DNA of 64,000 nt from Candidatus Fimivivens faecavium (GTDB lineage Bacteria > Bacillota > Clostridia > Oscillospirales > Ruminococcaceae). The stretch covers positions 1 through 64,000 of the forward strand of contig DVKH01000028.1 of NCBI GenBank assembly GCA_018716105.1, in the 5' to 3' direction. A model generated the notes under the pieces. That model did no database searches. It worked only from the letters and a program-made list of their open reading frames with translations, and was not told where the DNA came from. Numbering within the stretch: position 1 is the first letter of the stretch; every line of letters starts with the position of its first letter. The position numbers were made by a program, and so were the translations under genes. Positions 1-7,067 of the stretch are shown here, piece after piece.

Positions 1-1148
1 TCGGCCACGTTGACCACGGCAAGACCACGCTGACCGCCGCGATCACCAAGACCCTCGGCCTGCAGGGCAAGGCGCAGTATACCGCCTATGATATGATCGA
101 TAAGGCTCCGGAAGAGAGAGAGCGTGGAATCACCATCAACACCGCTCACGTTGAATACGAGACGGAAAAGCGCCACTATGCTCATGTCGACTGCCCCGGA
201 CACGCCGACTATGTCAAGAACATGATCACCGGCGCGGCTCAGATGGACGGCGCGATTCTGGTTGTTTCCTCCGCCGACGGCCCGATGCCCCAGACCCGTG
301 AGCACATCCTGCTCGCCCGCCAGGTTGGCGTCCCCTATATCGTTGTGTTCATGAACAAGGTCGACCAGGTCGACGACGAAGAGCTCCTCGAGCTTGTCGA
401 GATGGAGATCCGCGAGCTGCTCTCGAGCTACGACTTCCCGGGCGATGAGATCCCGATCATCAAGGGTTCCGCGCTCAAGGCGCTTGAAGCTCCGGACGAT
501 CTTTCCGACCCCGCTTACAAGTGCATCACCGATCTGATGGATGCGGTTGACAGCTATATCCCGACCCCGGAGAGAAAGTCCGATCTCCCGTTCCTGATGC
601 CTGTTGAAGACGTCTTCACCATCACCGGGCGCGGCACCGTCGCGACCGGCAGAGTTGAGCGCGGCACCATCAAGGTCGGCGAAGAAGTCGAGATCATCGG
701 CCTGACCGAGGAGAGAAGAAAGACCGTCGTCACCGGCCTCGAGATGTTCCGCAAGGTCCTTGACTTCGCTGAGGCGGGCGACAACGTCGGCGCGCTGCTC
801 CGCGGCGTTCAGAGAGATGAGATCGAAAGAGGCCAGGTCCTCTGCAAAATCGGCTCGATTCATCCTCACACCAAGTTCAGAGGCCAGGTTTACGTCCTCA
901 AGCAGTCTGAAGGCGGCCGTCACACCCCGTTCTTCAACAACTACAGACCGCAGTTCTATTTCAGAACGACCGATGTTACCGGCGTGATTTCCCTTCCCGA
1001 AGGCGTTGAGATGTGCATGCCCGGCGACAACGTCGAAATGGACGTTGAGCTGATCACCCCGATCGCGATCGAGCAGGGACTCCGCTTCGCGATCCGTGAG
1101 GGCGGCAGAACCGTCGGTTCCGGCGTCGTCATTGCGATCAACGAATAA
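1..1148 (+). CDS. tuf: Elongation factor Tu (5' end cut by window edge)
   Basis: EF-Tu delivers aminoacyl-tRNA to the ribosomal A site as a GTPase. The reading frame is open from base 3, and the first visible residues are the P-loop GHVDHGKT, so only about the first 18 residues lie outside the window. The switch regions follow: [14 protein letters not shown] around bases 124-165 and DCPGH at 189-203. The G4 motif NKVD comes next, then the beta-barrel domains 2 and 3, ending in [14 protein letters not shown]. Length and order match the family. A strong terminator follows directly, so this is the end of its operon, which is probably the str operon or a lone tuf. Identity is secure. Confidence 0.98.
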   Translation, partial: GHVDHGKTTLTAAITKTLGLQGKAQYTAYDMIDKAPEERERGITINTAHVEYETEKRHYAHVDCPGHADYVKNMITGAAQMDGAILVVSSADGPMPQTREHILLARQVGVPYIVVFMNKVDQVDDEELLELVEMEIRELLSSYDFPGDEIPIIKGSALKALEAPDDLSDPAYKCITDLMDAVDSYIPTPERKSDLPFLMPVEDVFTITGRGTVATGRVERGTIKVGEEVEIIGLTEERRKTVVTGLEMFRKVLDFAEAGDNVGALLRGVQRDEIERGQVLCKIGSIHPHTKFRGQVYVLKQSEGGRHTPFFNNYRPQFYFRTTDVTGVISLPEGVEMCMPGDNVEMDVELITPIAIEQGLRFAIREGGRTVGSGVVIAINE

Positions 1149-1160
1149 GGTTTCTATCTA

Positions 1161-1196
1161 AAAAATCCCCCGCCAAACGGCGGGGGATTTTATTTT
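1161..1196. terminator. Bidirectional intrinsic terminator between tuf and the VIT gene
   Basis: A 12-bp GC-rich stem (AATCCCCCGCC against its complement, loop AAAC) is flanked by A and T runs on both sides. It can stop tuf on the plus strand and the convergent VIT gene on the minus strand. Confidence 0.9.
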
Positions 1197-1207
1197 GATA
1201 TTTAAAA

Positions 1208-2086
1208 CTAGACGTCGATGCCGAGAAACCGCTTGACCAGAAGTCCGATGACAAACGAAAGCCCCATGACGGAGATGCTGATGAAAAACATCTCGAGAAA
1301 ACGCTGTTTAAACGGAAGATCTTTGGCGACCGAAATATAGTAGGTGAATACAAAGATGATGGAAACGACGATGAGGAGCATGGCGCCGAGCGCGGGAAGG
1401 AAGCTGCCGACTGGAAAGAGAAGATACGGCAGGATGAGCAGCGCGACGGTGATCAGATACATCACGCCGGTATAGGCGCTCGATTGAAAGGCGTTCGCGT
1501 TCCCTTCCGATTTTGCAGAGAGGTAGGCCGACGAGGCCATCGAAAAGGTCGCGGAAACGCCGGTGATCAGGCCGGAGAGAGCGATCAGCCTGTTGTTCTG
1601 GAGGGCGAAGGAGAGTCCGGCGAGCGTTCCCGTCAGCTCCACGAGCGCGTCATTGAGCCCCAGGACCATCGAGCCGACGTACTGTAGGCGGTCTTCATCG
1701 AGAATGGCGAGCAGCTCCTGTTCATGTTCCTGCTCCTCAGCGGCGATCTGCGCGGCCTCCGGGACTTCGTCTGCAATCGACTGATAGGAGCTGTCCGCAG
1801 CGTTCTCGCCGTTTTCCATGAGCTTTAACGTAAATGTGTAGCCGAAGATCCGGCTCAGGATCGAGTATCGAAGGATCTTGCCCTTCTGCGGGGAGGGCCA
1901 AACGCCGGTGTAGCTCTCCCATTTTTTGGCATGTGCGAGTTCCGCGTCCGCGATCCTGAGGAGCGTTTCCCTGTCGCCCGGCTGTTTGACCGTGGCCGCG
2001 ATCTTTTGATAAACGTGGTATTCGTTGATTTCATTCTGCTGCATCCTTAGGAGCTGATCCCGCACTCGGGCGCTGAGCTGTTTCAT
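1208..2086 (-). CDS. Rubrerythrin-like/VIT1-CCC1 fusion, membrane iron(II) or manganese transporter
   Basis: 292 residues. The first ~130 residues form a ferritin-like helical domain with the expected carboxylate/histidine ligands (ENEIxxExxH-like segment at 19-24, ExAHAKKW near 48-54, EEQEHEQE near 117-124). The C-terminal half is a VIT1/CCC1 domain with GLNDALVELTGTLAGL and about five membrane helices. Proteins of this architecture move Fe2+ or Mn2+ across membranes, with the ferritin-like part sensing or binding the metal. AAAGGG upstream of the ATG supports the start. It is convergent with tuf and divergent from metK. The fold is clear; the substrate (iron or manganese) and the direction of transport are inferred from the family. 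Confidence 0.85.
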   Translation of the reverse strand: MKQLSARVRDQLLRMQQNEINEYHVYQKIAATVKQPGDRETLLRIADAELAHAKKWESYTGVWPSPQKGKILRYSILSRIFGYTFTLKLMENGENAADSSYQSIADEVPEAAQIAAEEQEHEQELLAILDEDRLQYVGSMVLGLNDALVELTGTLAGLSFALQNNRLIALSGLITGVSATFSMASSAYLSAKSEGNANAFQSSAYTGVMYLITVALLILPYLLFPVGSFLPALGAMLLIVVSIIFVFTYYISVAKDLPFKQRFLEMFFISISVMGLSFVIGLLVKRFLGIDV

Positions 2087-2180
2087 TTTCGTTATCCCTT
2101 TCGTGTTGTTTCTTTGAAAAATGGCGACGGCTGTTCGCCGGATGTTTTTATCTTGTTCCGTTTCTGCCGGCAGATTCCCG

Positions 2181-2209
2181 TTGACAAGCGGCGAAAAAAG
2201 TATTATTAT
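2181..2209 (+). promoter_or_regulatory. Sigma-A promoter of the metK riboswitch transcript
   Basis: Perfect -35 TTGACA (2181-2186), 17-bp spacer, -10 TATTAT (2204-2209). Transcription would start near 2216, a few bases before the riboswitch P1 stem. Confidence 0.85.
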
Positions 2210-2225
2210 GTTACCACAATTGAAT

Positions 2226-2358
2226 CTCTCTTATCAAGAGCGACGGAGGGAACAGGCCCTGTGAAGTCCGGCAACCTACAGATCATGCAAGGTGCCAAAT
2301 CCTGCGGGAAACCGGAAGATAAGTATCATCGCGCCCGGTTTTACCGGGCGCTTTTCTG
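2226..2358 (+). ncRNA. SAM-I (S-box) riboswitch with expression-platform terminator
   Basis: Senses S-adenosylmethionine and turns off metK when it is plentiful. The P1 arms CTTATC (2230-2235) and GATAAG (2318-2323) enclose the conserved core: AAGAGcGACGGAGGGA, the GAAGTCCGGCAACC segment, and AAGGTGCCAAATCCTGC. The aptamer is followed by the stem GCGCCCGG/CCGGGCGC (2331-2350) and a T-rich tract, the off-state terminator. Core bases and order match the S-box family. The downstream gene is the SAM synthase, the classic target. Confidence 0.95.
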
Positions 2359-2401
2359 TTCTCGGAGGGATCAATGAGTCGTTTAGAACGGGGGAACCAA
2401 A

Positions 2402-3586
2402 ATGGCAAGACACTTTTTTACATCTGAATCGGTGACGGAGGGGCATCCCGACAAAATCTGTGATCAGATTTCCGATGCGGTTCTGGACGCCATGCTTGAA
2501 AAAGACCCGAACGCGCGGGTCGCGTGCGAGACCAGCTGCACAACCGGCCTCGTCATGCTGATGGGCGAGATTACCACCAACTGTTATGTCGATATCCAAA
2601 AACTGGTTCGACAGGTTGTGGTGGACATTGGCTATGATCGGGCAAAGTATGGCTTCGACGGGAACACCTGCGCAGTCGTCACCAGCATCCATGAGCAGTC
2701 GAGCGATATCGCGATGGGGGTCGACGAGGCGCTCGAACGCAAAGAGGGCGAGCGCGAGGACGAAAACCTCAACGGCGCGGGCGACCAGGGGATGATGTTT
2801 GGGTTTGCCTGTGACGAAACGCCGGAACTGATGCCGCTTCCAATCTCGCTGGCGCACCGCCTCGCGCGGCGGCTGGCCGAGGTGAGGAAGAACGGTACGC
2901 TTCCCTACCTGCGGCCTGACGGAAAGACCCAGGTGACGGTGGAATACGGCGAGGACGGCCGGCCGCGCCGGGTGGATACGGTTGTCATTTCGGCCCAGCA
3001 TGCAGACGCCGTGGAGCTTTCTGAGATCCGCCGCGACCTGATCGAAAAGGTGATCAAGGCGGTGATCCCGGCCGGGCTGCTCGACGGGGAAACCAGGATC
3101 TATGTCAATCCCACCGGGCGTTTTGTGATCGGCGGACCGGCGGGGGACAGCGGCCTGACGGGCCGGAAGATCATTGTCGACACCTACGGCGGCTATTCGC
3201 GGCACGGCGGCGGCGCGTTCTCCGGCAAGGATCCCACAAAGGTGGACCGCTCCGCGGCCTATGCGGCGCGCTGGGTAGCGAAAAATGTGGTAGCGGCGGG
3301 CCTTGCGAAAAAGTGCGAGGTTCAAATCGCCTATGCGATCGGCGTTGCGCGGCCGGTATCAATCTTTGTCGACACCTTTGGGACCGGCGTTGTGCCGGAT
3401 GAACGCCTTGCCCAGGCGATCGAACAGGTCTTCGACCTGCGTCCCGCGGCCATCATCCGCAGGCTGGACCTGCGCAAACCGATTTACCGGAAGCTCGCGG
3501 CCTATGGCCACATGGGACGCGAAGACCTCGGCGTAAGCTGGGAGAAGACCGACCGGGCCGAAGAACTCAAGGCGGCGCTGGCGTAA
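2402..3586 (+). CDS. metK: S-adenosylmethionine synthase
   Basis: Makes SAM from methionine and ATP. 394 residues, normal family length. The methionine/ATP site GHPDKICDQ is at 14-22, the signature [10 protein letters not shown] at 125-134, and [20 protein letters not shown] in the central domain. The start ATG is 44 bases past the riboswitch terminator. Transcription is controlled by the upstream SAM-I riboswitch, giving product feedback. A terminator follows immediately, so the unit is monocistronic. Confidence 0.98.
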   Translation: MARHFFTSESVTEGHPDKICDQISDAVLDAMLEKDPNARVACETSCTTGLVMLMGEITTNCYVDIQKLVRQVVVDIGYDRAKYGFDGNTCAVVTSIHEQSSDIAMGVDEALERKEGEREDENLNGAGDQGMMFGFACDETPELMPLPISLAHRLARRLAEVRKNGTLPYLRPDGKTQVTVEYGEDGRPRRVDTVVISAQHADAVELSEIRRDLIEKVIKAVIPAGLLDGETRIYVNPTGRFVIGGPAGDSGLTGRKIIVDTYGGYSRHGGGAFSGKDPTKVDRSAAYAARWVAKNVVAAGLAKKCEVQIAYAIGVARPVSIFVDTFGTGVVPDERLAQAIEQVFDLRPAAIIRRLDLRKPIYRKLAAYGHMGREDLGVSWEKTDRAEELKAALA

Positions 3587-3604
3587 AAGCCTAAAACGAA
3601 AGTG

Positions 3605-3639
3605 AAACGGGGCGGAGCTGCTTCCGCCCCGTTTTTTCG
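3605..3639 (+). terminator. Intrinsic terminator of metK
   Basis: Stem AACGGGGCGGA/TCCGCCCCGTT with a 5-base loop, followed by TTTTTT. Confidence 0.92.
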
Positions 3640-3965
3640 TCAGCGCCCCGGAACTGGCTCATCGATTCCCGCCTGCCCCGCGCAGGCGAATTTCCGCAGA
3701 CGTCAGAGAAACCACACTTTTGGCTTTGCACCGGCAAATTTGAATCCAACAGTATGCTGGAGGCGGTAAGCGATTTTTCTGGAACGAAACCAATTGGCGG
3801 CCGCTCCCCGGGGTTCTTCGATAATCAGAGTAAGCGGGTTTTCAATGCGCCGGCCCGGGCGGGCAAACCGTTTGCGCGGTCCAGCGGCGCGGGGCGCGCC
3901 AATTTCTGGGCGGCTGCCGAAATGTTTGTAAAACCCGGCCGATGCCATTATAATAGAATGAGAGC
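3640..3965. other. Gene-free stretch between metK and tRNA-Leu
   Basis: No reading frame with a ribosome binding site or recognisable protein on either strand. The only signal is a promoter-like TTGTAA-N17-TATAAT on the plus strand at 3926-3954. It points into the tRNA terminator hairpin and antisense to tRNA-Leu. Confidence 0.5.
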
Positions 3966-4019
3966 TTTAAAAAGCAAATACCCCCGGCCATTTTCTATAA
4001 AGAAAAGGCCGGGAGTATT
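3966..4019 (-). terminator. Terminator of tRNA-Leu
   Basis: Read on the minus strand: a long stem starting AATACTCCCGGCC, an A/T-rich upper part, the returning arm GGCCGGGGGTATT, then TGCTTTTTAAAG. It lies 10 bases past the tRNA 3' end. Confidence 0.85.
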
Positions 4020-4029
4020 CGAAAAGCGA

Positions 4030-4113
4030 TGCCGCTGACCGGGATCGAACCGGTATGGTGTTGCCACCGAGGGATTTTAAGTCCCTTGCGTCTGCCAATT
4101 CCGCCACAGCGGC
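4030..4113 (-). tRNA. tRNA-Leu (anticodon UAA)
   Basis: 84 nt, a class II tRNA with a long variable arm. The acceptor stem GCCGCTG pairs with CAGCGGC and is followed by discriminator A. The anticodon arm AGGGA-CTTAAAA-TCCCT gives anticodon UAA. The T-arm GGTTCGATCCC is intact. The 3' CCA is not encoded and must be added by the nucleotidyltransferase. Confidence 0.97.
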
Positions 4114-4128
4114 AGATGGGACGTACCA

Positions 4129-4157
4129 ATTTTACAACGGATTCGGCTGCAAGTCAA
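4129..4157 (-). promoter_or_regulatory. Sigma-A promoter of tRNA-Leu
   Basis: On the minus strand: -35 TTGACT (4152-4157), 17-bp spacer, -10 TAAAAT (4129-4134), ending 15 bases before the mature tRNA 5' end. Confidence 0.8.
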
Positions 4158-4183
4158 GGCCGGCTGCTTCCGGTACGCCTTAT

Positions 4184-4189
4184 TATAAT
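4184..4189 (+). promoter_or_regulatory. Candidate -10 element for the first exported paralogue
   Basis: A perfect TATAAT, but no good -35 box 17 bp upstream. A start near 4196 would leave a leader of about 20 nt before the ATG at 4218, containing the strong AGGAAGGAGG. Confidence 0.4.
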
Positions 4190-4217
4190 ATTAGAATCTC
4201 CAGGAAGGAGGGGTTTC

Positions 4218-5222
4218 ATGAAGCGTTTCTCTCGTTCCGTTATTATTTCCGCGGCCCTAGCGCTTGCATTTGCTTTGGTTCCTGGAAGAACCTTCGCCGC
4301 GCAGATAAGGCAGGAAATCGGGGACAAGCCTTCGGCCGGCATCAGCGGTTCGCATATTTATGTCGCTGCGCCGGGCGAGGTCCCGAGCGAAGTTTCACAT
4401 ACCAACGGAGAATTGCAGAGCGCGGTTGTCCCCGGATCAACCGTATATTTTGAGATCGACAACGCATTGCGGGCGGAGGACCTCGCTGGAGTCCGCGCGC
4501 TGATCGACTGGCAGGAAGGGGAAGAGATGGCGGAGGCGCCGAAAATTGAATACAAAATGATGTACGACCGGACCGGCCGGGAAAAAATCGGTTATCGGTA
4601 TGTGGTGGCTCTCCCAATCCGGGAGAGCGCAGCCGGAGCCCGGTTCCGGCTGCGCGGAGAGGTGATGGTGGCGCCGAGGCTGACCGAAAAAGAGCCGAGA
4701 TTTGCGTTTTCAATTACGGCGAAGACCGGCAGCAAGACGATCTCGGCGGACAGCATCCTCTGCCAGAGAAATCAATTCGTTTTGGAATTTGGGGATAATA
4801 TTGGGCAGATCACCCTGATGTTCGGCGAAGTCGGCCGGTTTGATATCGATGCTGAGGGACAGGGAAGGGTGAACGTCGGATTCAGAACAGACGAATTGAC
4901 CGATATTGCCGACCGCTATTCTTATGCCGGGCTGGAGTTTATCGACTGGCCCGCCCATCCGATCTTCAATCGTGTCGGCCAATTGATTTTATACAGCGAC
5001 CCCGGCCGGTTCCTCTATGAACTGATTCCAGGCGGCCTTCGGCAGATTGAAAACAGCTATGTTGAGGAAGAGGAATATTTTGTGATCAACACGCGGCGGC
5101 TGGGAACCTATGTGATCGCGGACCAGCCGCTGGACCGGGTGGAATATGGGCCGGTAAAAGAAAACCCCCCGACAGGGGCTGGAAAATGTCCTGAAAAATT
5201 TTATTTTAATGCCGCAAAATAA
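4218..5222 (+). CDS. Exported protein of unknown function, paralogue 1
   Basis: 334 residues. The start ATG at 4218 is set by AGGAAGGAGG (4201-4210); an upstream extension of the frame runs through the tRNA gene and is not real. The N-terminus MKRFSRSVIISAALALAFAL..TFAA is a signal peptide with likely cleavage after TFA-A. The rest is a beta-rich, soluble-looking region. The last ~110 residues align by eye with the C-terminal part of the next gene: GQGRVNVGFR..., a GQLILYSD segment, and RRLGTYVIADQPL. Near the C-terminus sits NPPTGAG, reminiscent of an NPxTG sortase motif but without the membrane helix and charged tail. I do not recognise the family. Expression is probably its own, since a promoter lies between it and the paralogue. 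Confidence 0.8.
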   Translation: MKRFSRSVIISAALALAFALVPGRTFAAQIRQEIGDKPSAGISGSHIYVAAPGEVPSEVSHTNGELQSAVVPGSTVYFEIDNALRAEDLAGVRALIDWQEGEEMAEAPKIEYKMMYDRTGREKIGYRYVVALPIRESAAGARFRLRGEVMVAPRLTEKEPRFAFSITAKTGSKTISADSILCQRNQFVLEFGDNIGQITLMFGEVGRFDIDAEGQGRVNVGFRTDELTDIADRYSYAGLEFIDWPAHPIFNRVGQLILYSDPGRFLYELIPGGLRQIENSYVEEEEYFVINTRRLGTYVIADQPLDRVEYGPVKENPPTGAGKCPEKFYFNAAK

Positions 5223-5304
5223 AGAGTTTCAGACACTTCTATGATACGAAGCGGTAGAGGAATCGGCAAAATAGATTCAAATTCTTGGAAAAATACGGTT
5301 TTTC

Positions 5305-5333
5305 TTGCATTTACCAGCTTCTGATGGTAAAAT
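5305..5333 (+). promoter_or_regulatory. Promoter with embedded inverted repeat for exported paralogue 2
   Basis: -35 TTGCAT (5305-5310), 17-bp spacer, -10 TAAAAT (5328-5333). The inverted repeat TTTACCA/TGGTAAA (5310-5316 and 5325-5331) fills the space between the two boxes, as a repressor operator would. Confidence 0.6.
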
Positions 5334-5394
5334 AATGGGGAAATCCAGCGTGTTTGGAGAGCACGTTGGTTTTAAAAAACGAGGAGGAACAATC

Positions 5395-6504
5395 ATGAAA
5401 AAACTGGTAACCCTGGCCGTTGCCGCTACGATGGTTTTATCAATGGCTTCGGTCGCTTTTGCAGCATCGGATGTCGACTACCGTGTGACGCAGGTTAACG
5501 AGCAGTACTTTAAGTACGACAACGACGATGGAATGATGGAGTCCGAGCCGCCGTCCTATGTCGGTTACGGCGATACCATCTACTACCGCTTGGAGAACGC
5601 GGAGGGCGGTTCTGAGGTTCCCGTCAGCGAGTATGACGCGGTCAAAGGCATCTCGATCAAGAAGCAGTGGGAGATGAACGGCAACGCCGTCGACCGCATT
5701 GAAATTGTCAAGAAGAAATACGACGACAATGCTTCCAGCTACGCATACTATGTTGCGCTGACCTTCAAGAACAGCGAGTCCACCAGCGAAGTCGATGTAC
5801 TCGGCACGCTGACCCTGAAAAAGAGCGGCGACGAGGGCATCCTCAACATTAAGAATGATTCGAATGAAATCGACCTTGCGGTAAATCTCACCGTGGGCTA
5901 CCCCTATGCCGGCGATTCCGACGACTATGAAATCGACAGCATCTATGCCGACAAGGTCATTTACAACTTTTCTTCGTCCGGAAAATCCCAGATCGAGACC
6001 GATACGGAGTATGAGCTGAGACTGGTTGACGTGGACGAGGACAGCTACTTCACGGTCAACACCAAGGGACAGGGCAAGATCCTGCTCGCCTGCGACAACA
6101 AGTACAACAACGACATCGCTTCCAAGTACCCGAGCGCGAACCTTTCCTTCATCAACGGCAATGGCGCGACCTTTAACCAGACCGGCGTTCTGACCCTGCA
6201 TGCGGATGAAGGCTCCTATCTCTACGCGGTTTCCGCCAACGGGAACCTCACCAAGGTGAAAGCGGAATACGACGAGTATGAAAACGCATTCCAGATCAAG
6301 ACCCGTACGCTTGGCAAATATGTGATCTCCGATACCGAGCTCAAGACCAGCAGCAGCTCTTCGAGCTCCAGTTCTTCTTCGGATGAAGAGGACGAAGTGA
6401 TCGTGACGATCGATCCGGATGATGTCATCGACAGCAACACCTCCACCGGCGGCAGCACCAATATCACCGTTCCGGTGAACCCCTCTACGGGAGCCGCCTG
6501 CTGA
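5395..6504 (+). CDS. Exported protein of unknown function, paralogue 2, with polyserine linker
   Basis: 369 residues, ATG at 5395 after GAGGAGG. The signal peptide MKKLVTLAVAATMVLSMASVAFAA is followed by a Tyr/Asp-rich mature part. Residues ~240-320 share the pattern of paralogue 1 (TKGQGKILLACD..., TGVLTLHAD, TRTLGKYVISDTEL). A run of about 12 serines then leads into an acidic segment, and the protein ends in NPSTGAAC. The NPxTG-like motif lies at the extreme C-terminus with no anchor helix after it. The polyserine linker suggests a tethered or surface-displayed protein. Family not recognised; the paralogy is a by-eye judgement. A terminator follows directly. Confidence 0.82.
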   Translation: MKKLVTLAVAATMVLSMASVAFAASDVDYRVTQVNEQYFKYDNDDGMMESEPPSYVGYGDTIYYRLENAEGGSEVPVSEYDAVKGISIKKQWEMNGNAVDRIEIVKKKYDDNASSYAYYVALTFKNSESTSEVDVLGTLTLKKSGDEGILNIKNDSNEIDLAVNLTVGYPYAGDSDDYEIDSIYADKVIYNFSSSGKSQIETDTEYELRLVDVDEDSYFTVNTKGQGKILLACDNKYNNDIASKYPSANLSFINGNGATFNQTGVLTLHADEGSYLYAVSANGNLTKVKAEYDEYENAFQIKTRTLGKYVISDTELKTSSSSSSSSSSSDEEDEVIVTIDPDDVIDSNTSTGGSTNITVPVNPSTGAAC

Positions 6505-6517
6505 CAAAAACATTCTG

Positions 6518-6548
6518 AAAGCTCCGCCCGGCCGGGCGGAGCTTTTTT
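6518..6548 (+). terminator. Terminator after exported paralogue 2
   Basis: Stem AAGCTCCGCCCGG/CCGGGCGGAGCTT followed by TTTTT. Confidence 0.9.
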
Positions 6549-6653
6549 CGGCTTCAAAAGGCGGCGCCCTCCCGTTTGGCATCACCAATTCTGTTTTTTC
6601 TTCATACGATGAAATGGAATTGACGGCGGTTTGCCGTCATAGGAGGTGACGAT

Positions 6654-7028
6654 TTGCACGGGGATTTATTGATTCTGGCGGCTGCGGCCAGTTCCATCCT
6701 GCTTGTGTTTCTCGGAATCGAACTGCTGGCGCCGGCCGTTTCGAGGCCGAAGCGAAAATTATGCTGCTGTCTTTTGATTCCGGTCCGTGCGGGGATGGAG
6801 GATCTCGAACAGCTTCTGCGCTGGGGGATTAACAGCGTTGAATGGGACCGCTGGCTGCAGGCGGGGAGGCTGATCCTTGTCGATCTGCAGGCAGATGAAG
6901 AGAGCCGGGCCATCTGTGGGGCGTTCTGCGAGGAACACGACGGCGTTCTGTTTGTAAAGCCGGAAGAGCTTTCGGCAGCGCTCGGGGGCGATGACATTTG
7001 CAAAACCCTCAGGTGTGTATTATACTGA
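6654..7028 (+). CDS. Small membrane-anchored protein, unknown
   Basis: 124 residues starting at TTG (6654), placed by AGGAGGTGA at 6641-6649. A 7-bp hairpin (TGACGGC/GCCGTCA, 6621-6639) abuts the ribosome binding site. The N-terminal ~28 residues form one hydrophobic helix (LLILAAAASSILLVFLGIEL). The rest is a small cytoplasmic domain, with LCCCLLIPVRAGMEDLEQLLRWG suggesting an alpha/beta start. No family recognised. It lies 39 bases upstream of recD2 on the same strand and may be co-transcribed. Confidence 0.65.
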   Translation: MHGDLLILAAAASSILLVFLGIELLAPAVSRPKRKLCCCLLIPVRAGMEDLEQLLRWGINSVEWDRWLQAGRLILVDLQADEESRAICGAFCEEHDGVLFVKPEELSAALGGDDICKTLRCVLY

Positions 7029-7067
7029 AACTCAGTATGCGGGCTGCAATGGACAGGAGGGGAACAA

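Noticed and set aside
2276..3325. Long open frame antisense to metK (349 codons)
   Set aside because: Arg/Pro/His-rich mirror of a GC-rich gene; no ribosome binding site and no protein-like pattern.
3703..4038. Overlapping open frames on both strands before tRNA-Leu
   Set aside because: No ribosome binding site or recognisable protein; the plus-strand frame runs through the tRNA terminator.
4029..4217. N-terminal extension of exported paralogue 1
   Set aside because: This stretch is the tRNA-Leu gene read in the wrong sense; the signal peptide and ribosome binding site place the start at 4218.
5440..6588. Long open frame antisense to exported paralogue 2
   Set aside because: Starts inside a terminator region and mirrors the Asp-rich codons of the real gene; no start signals.
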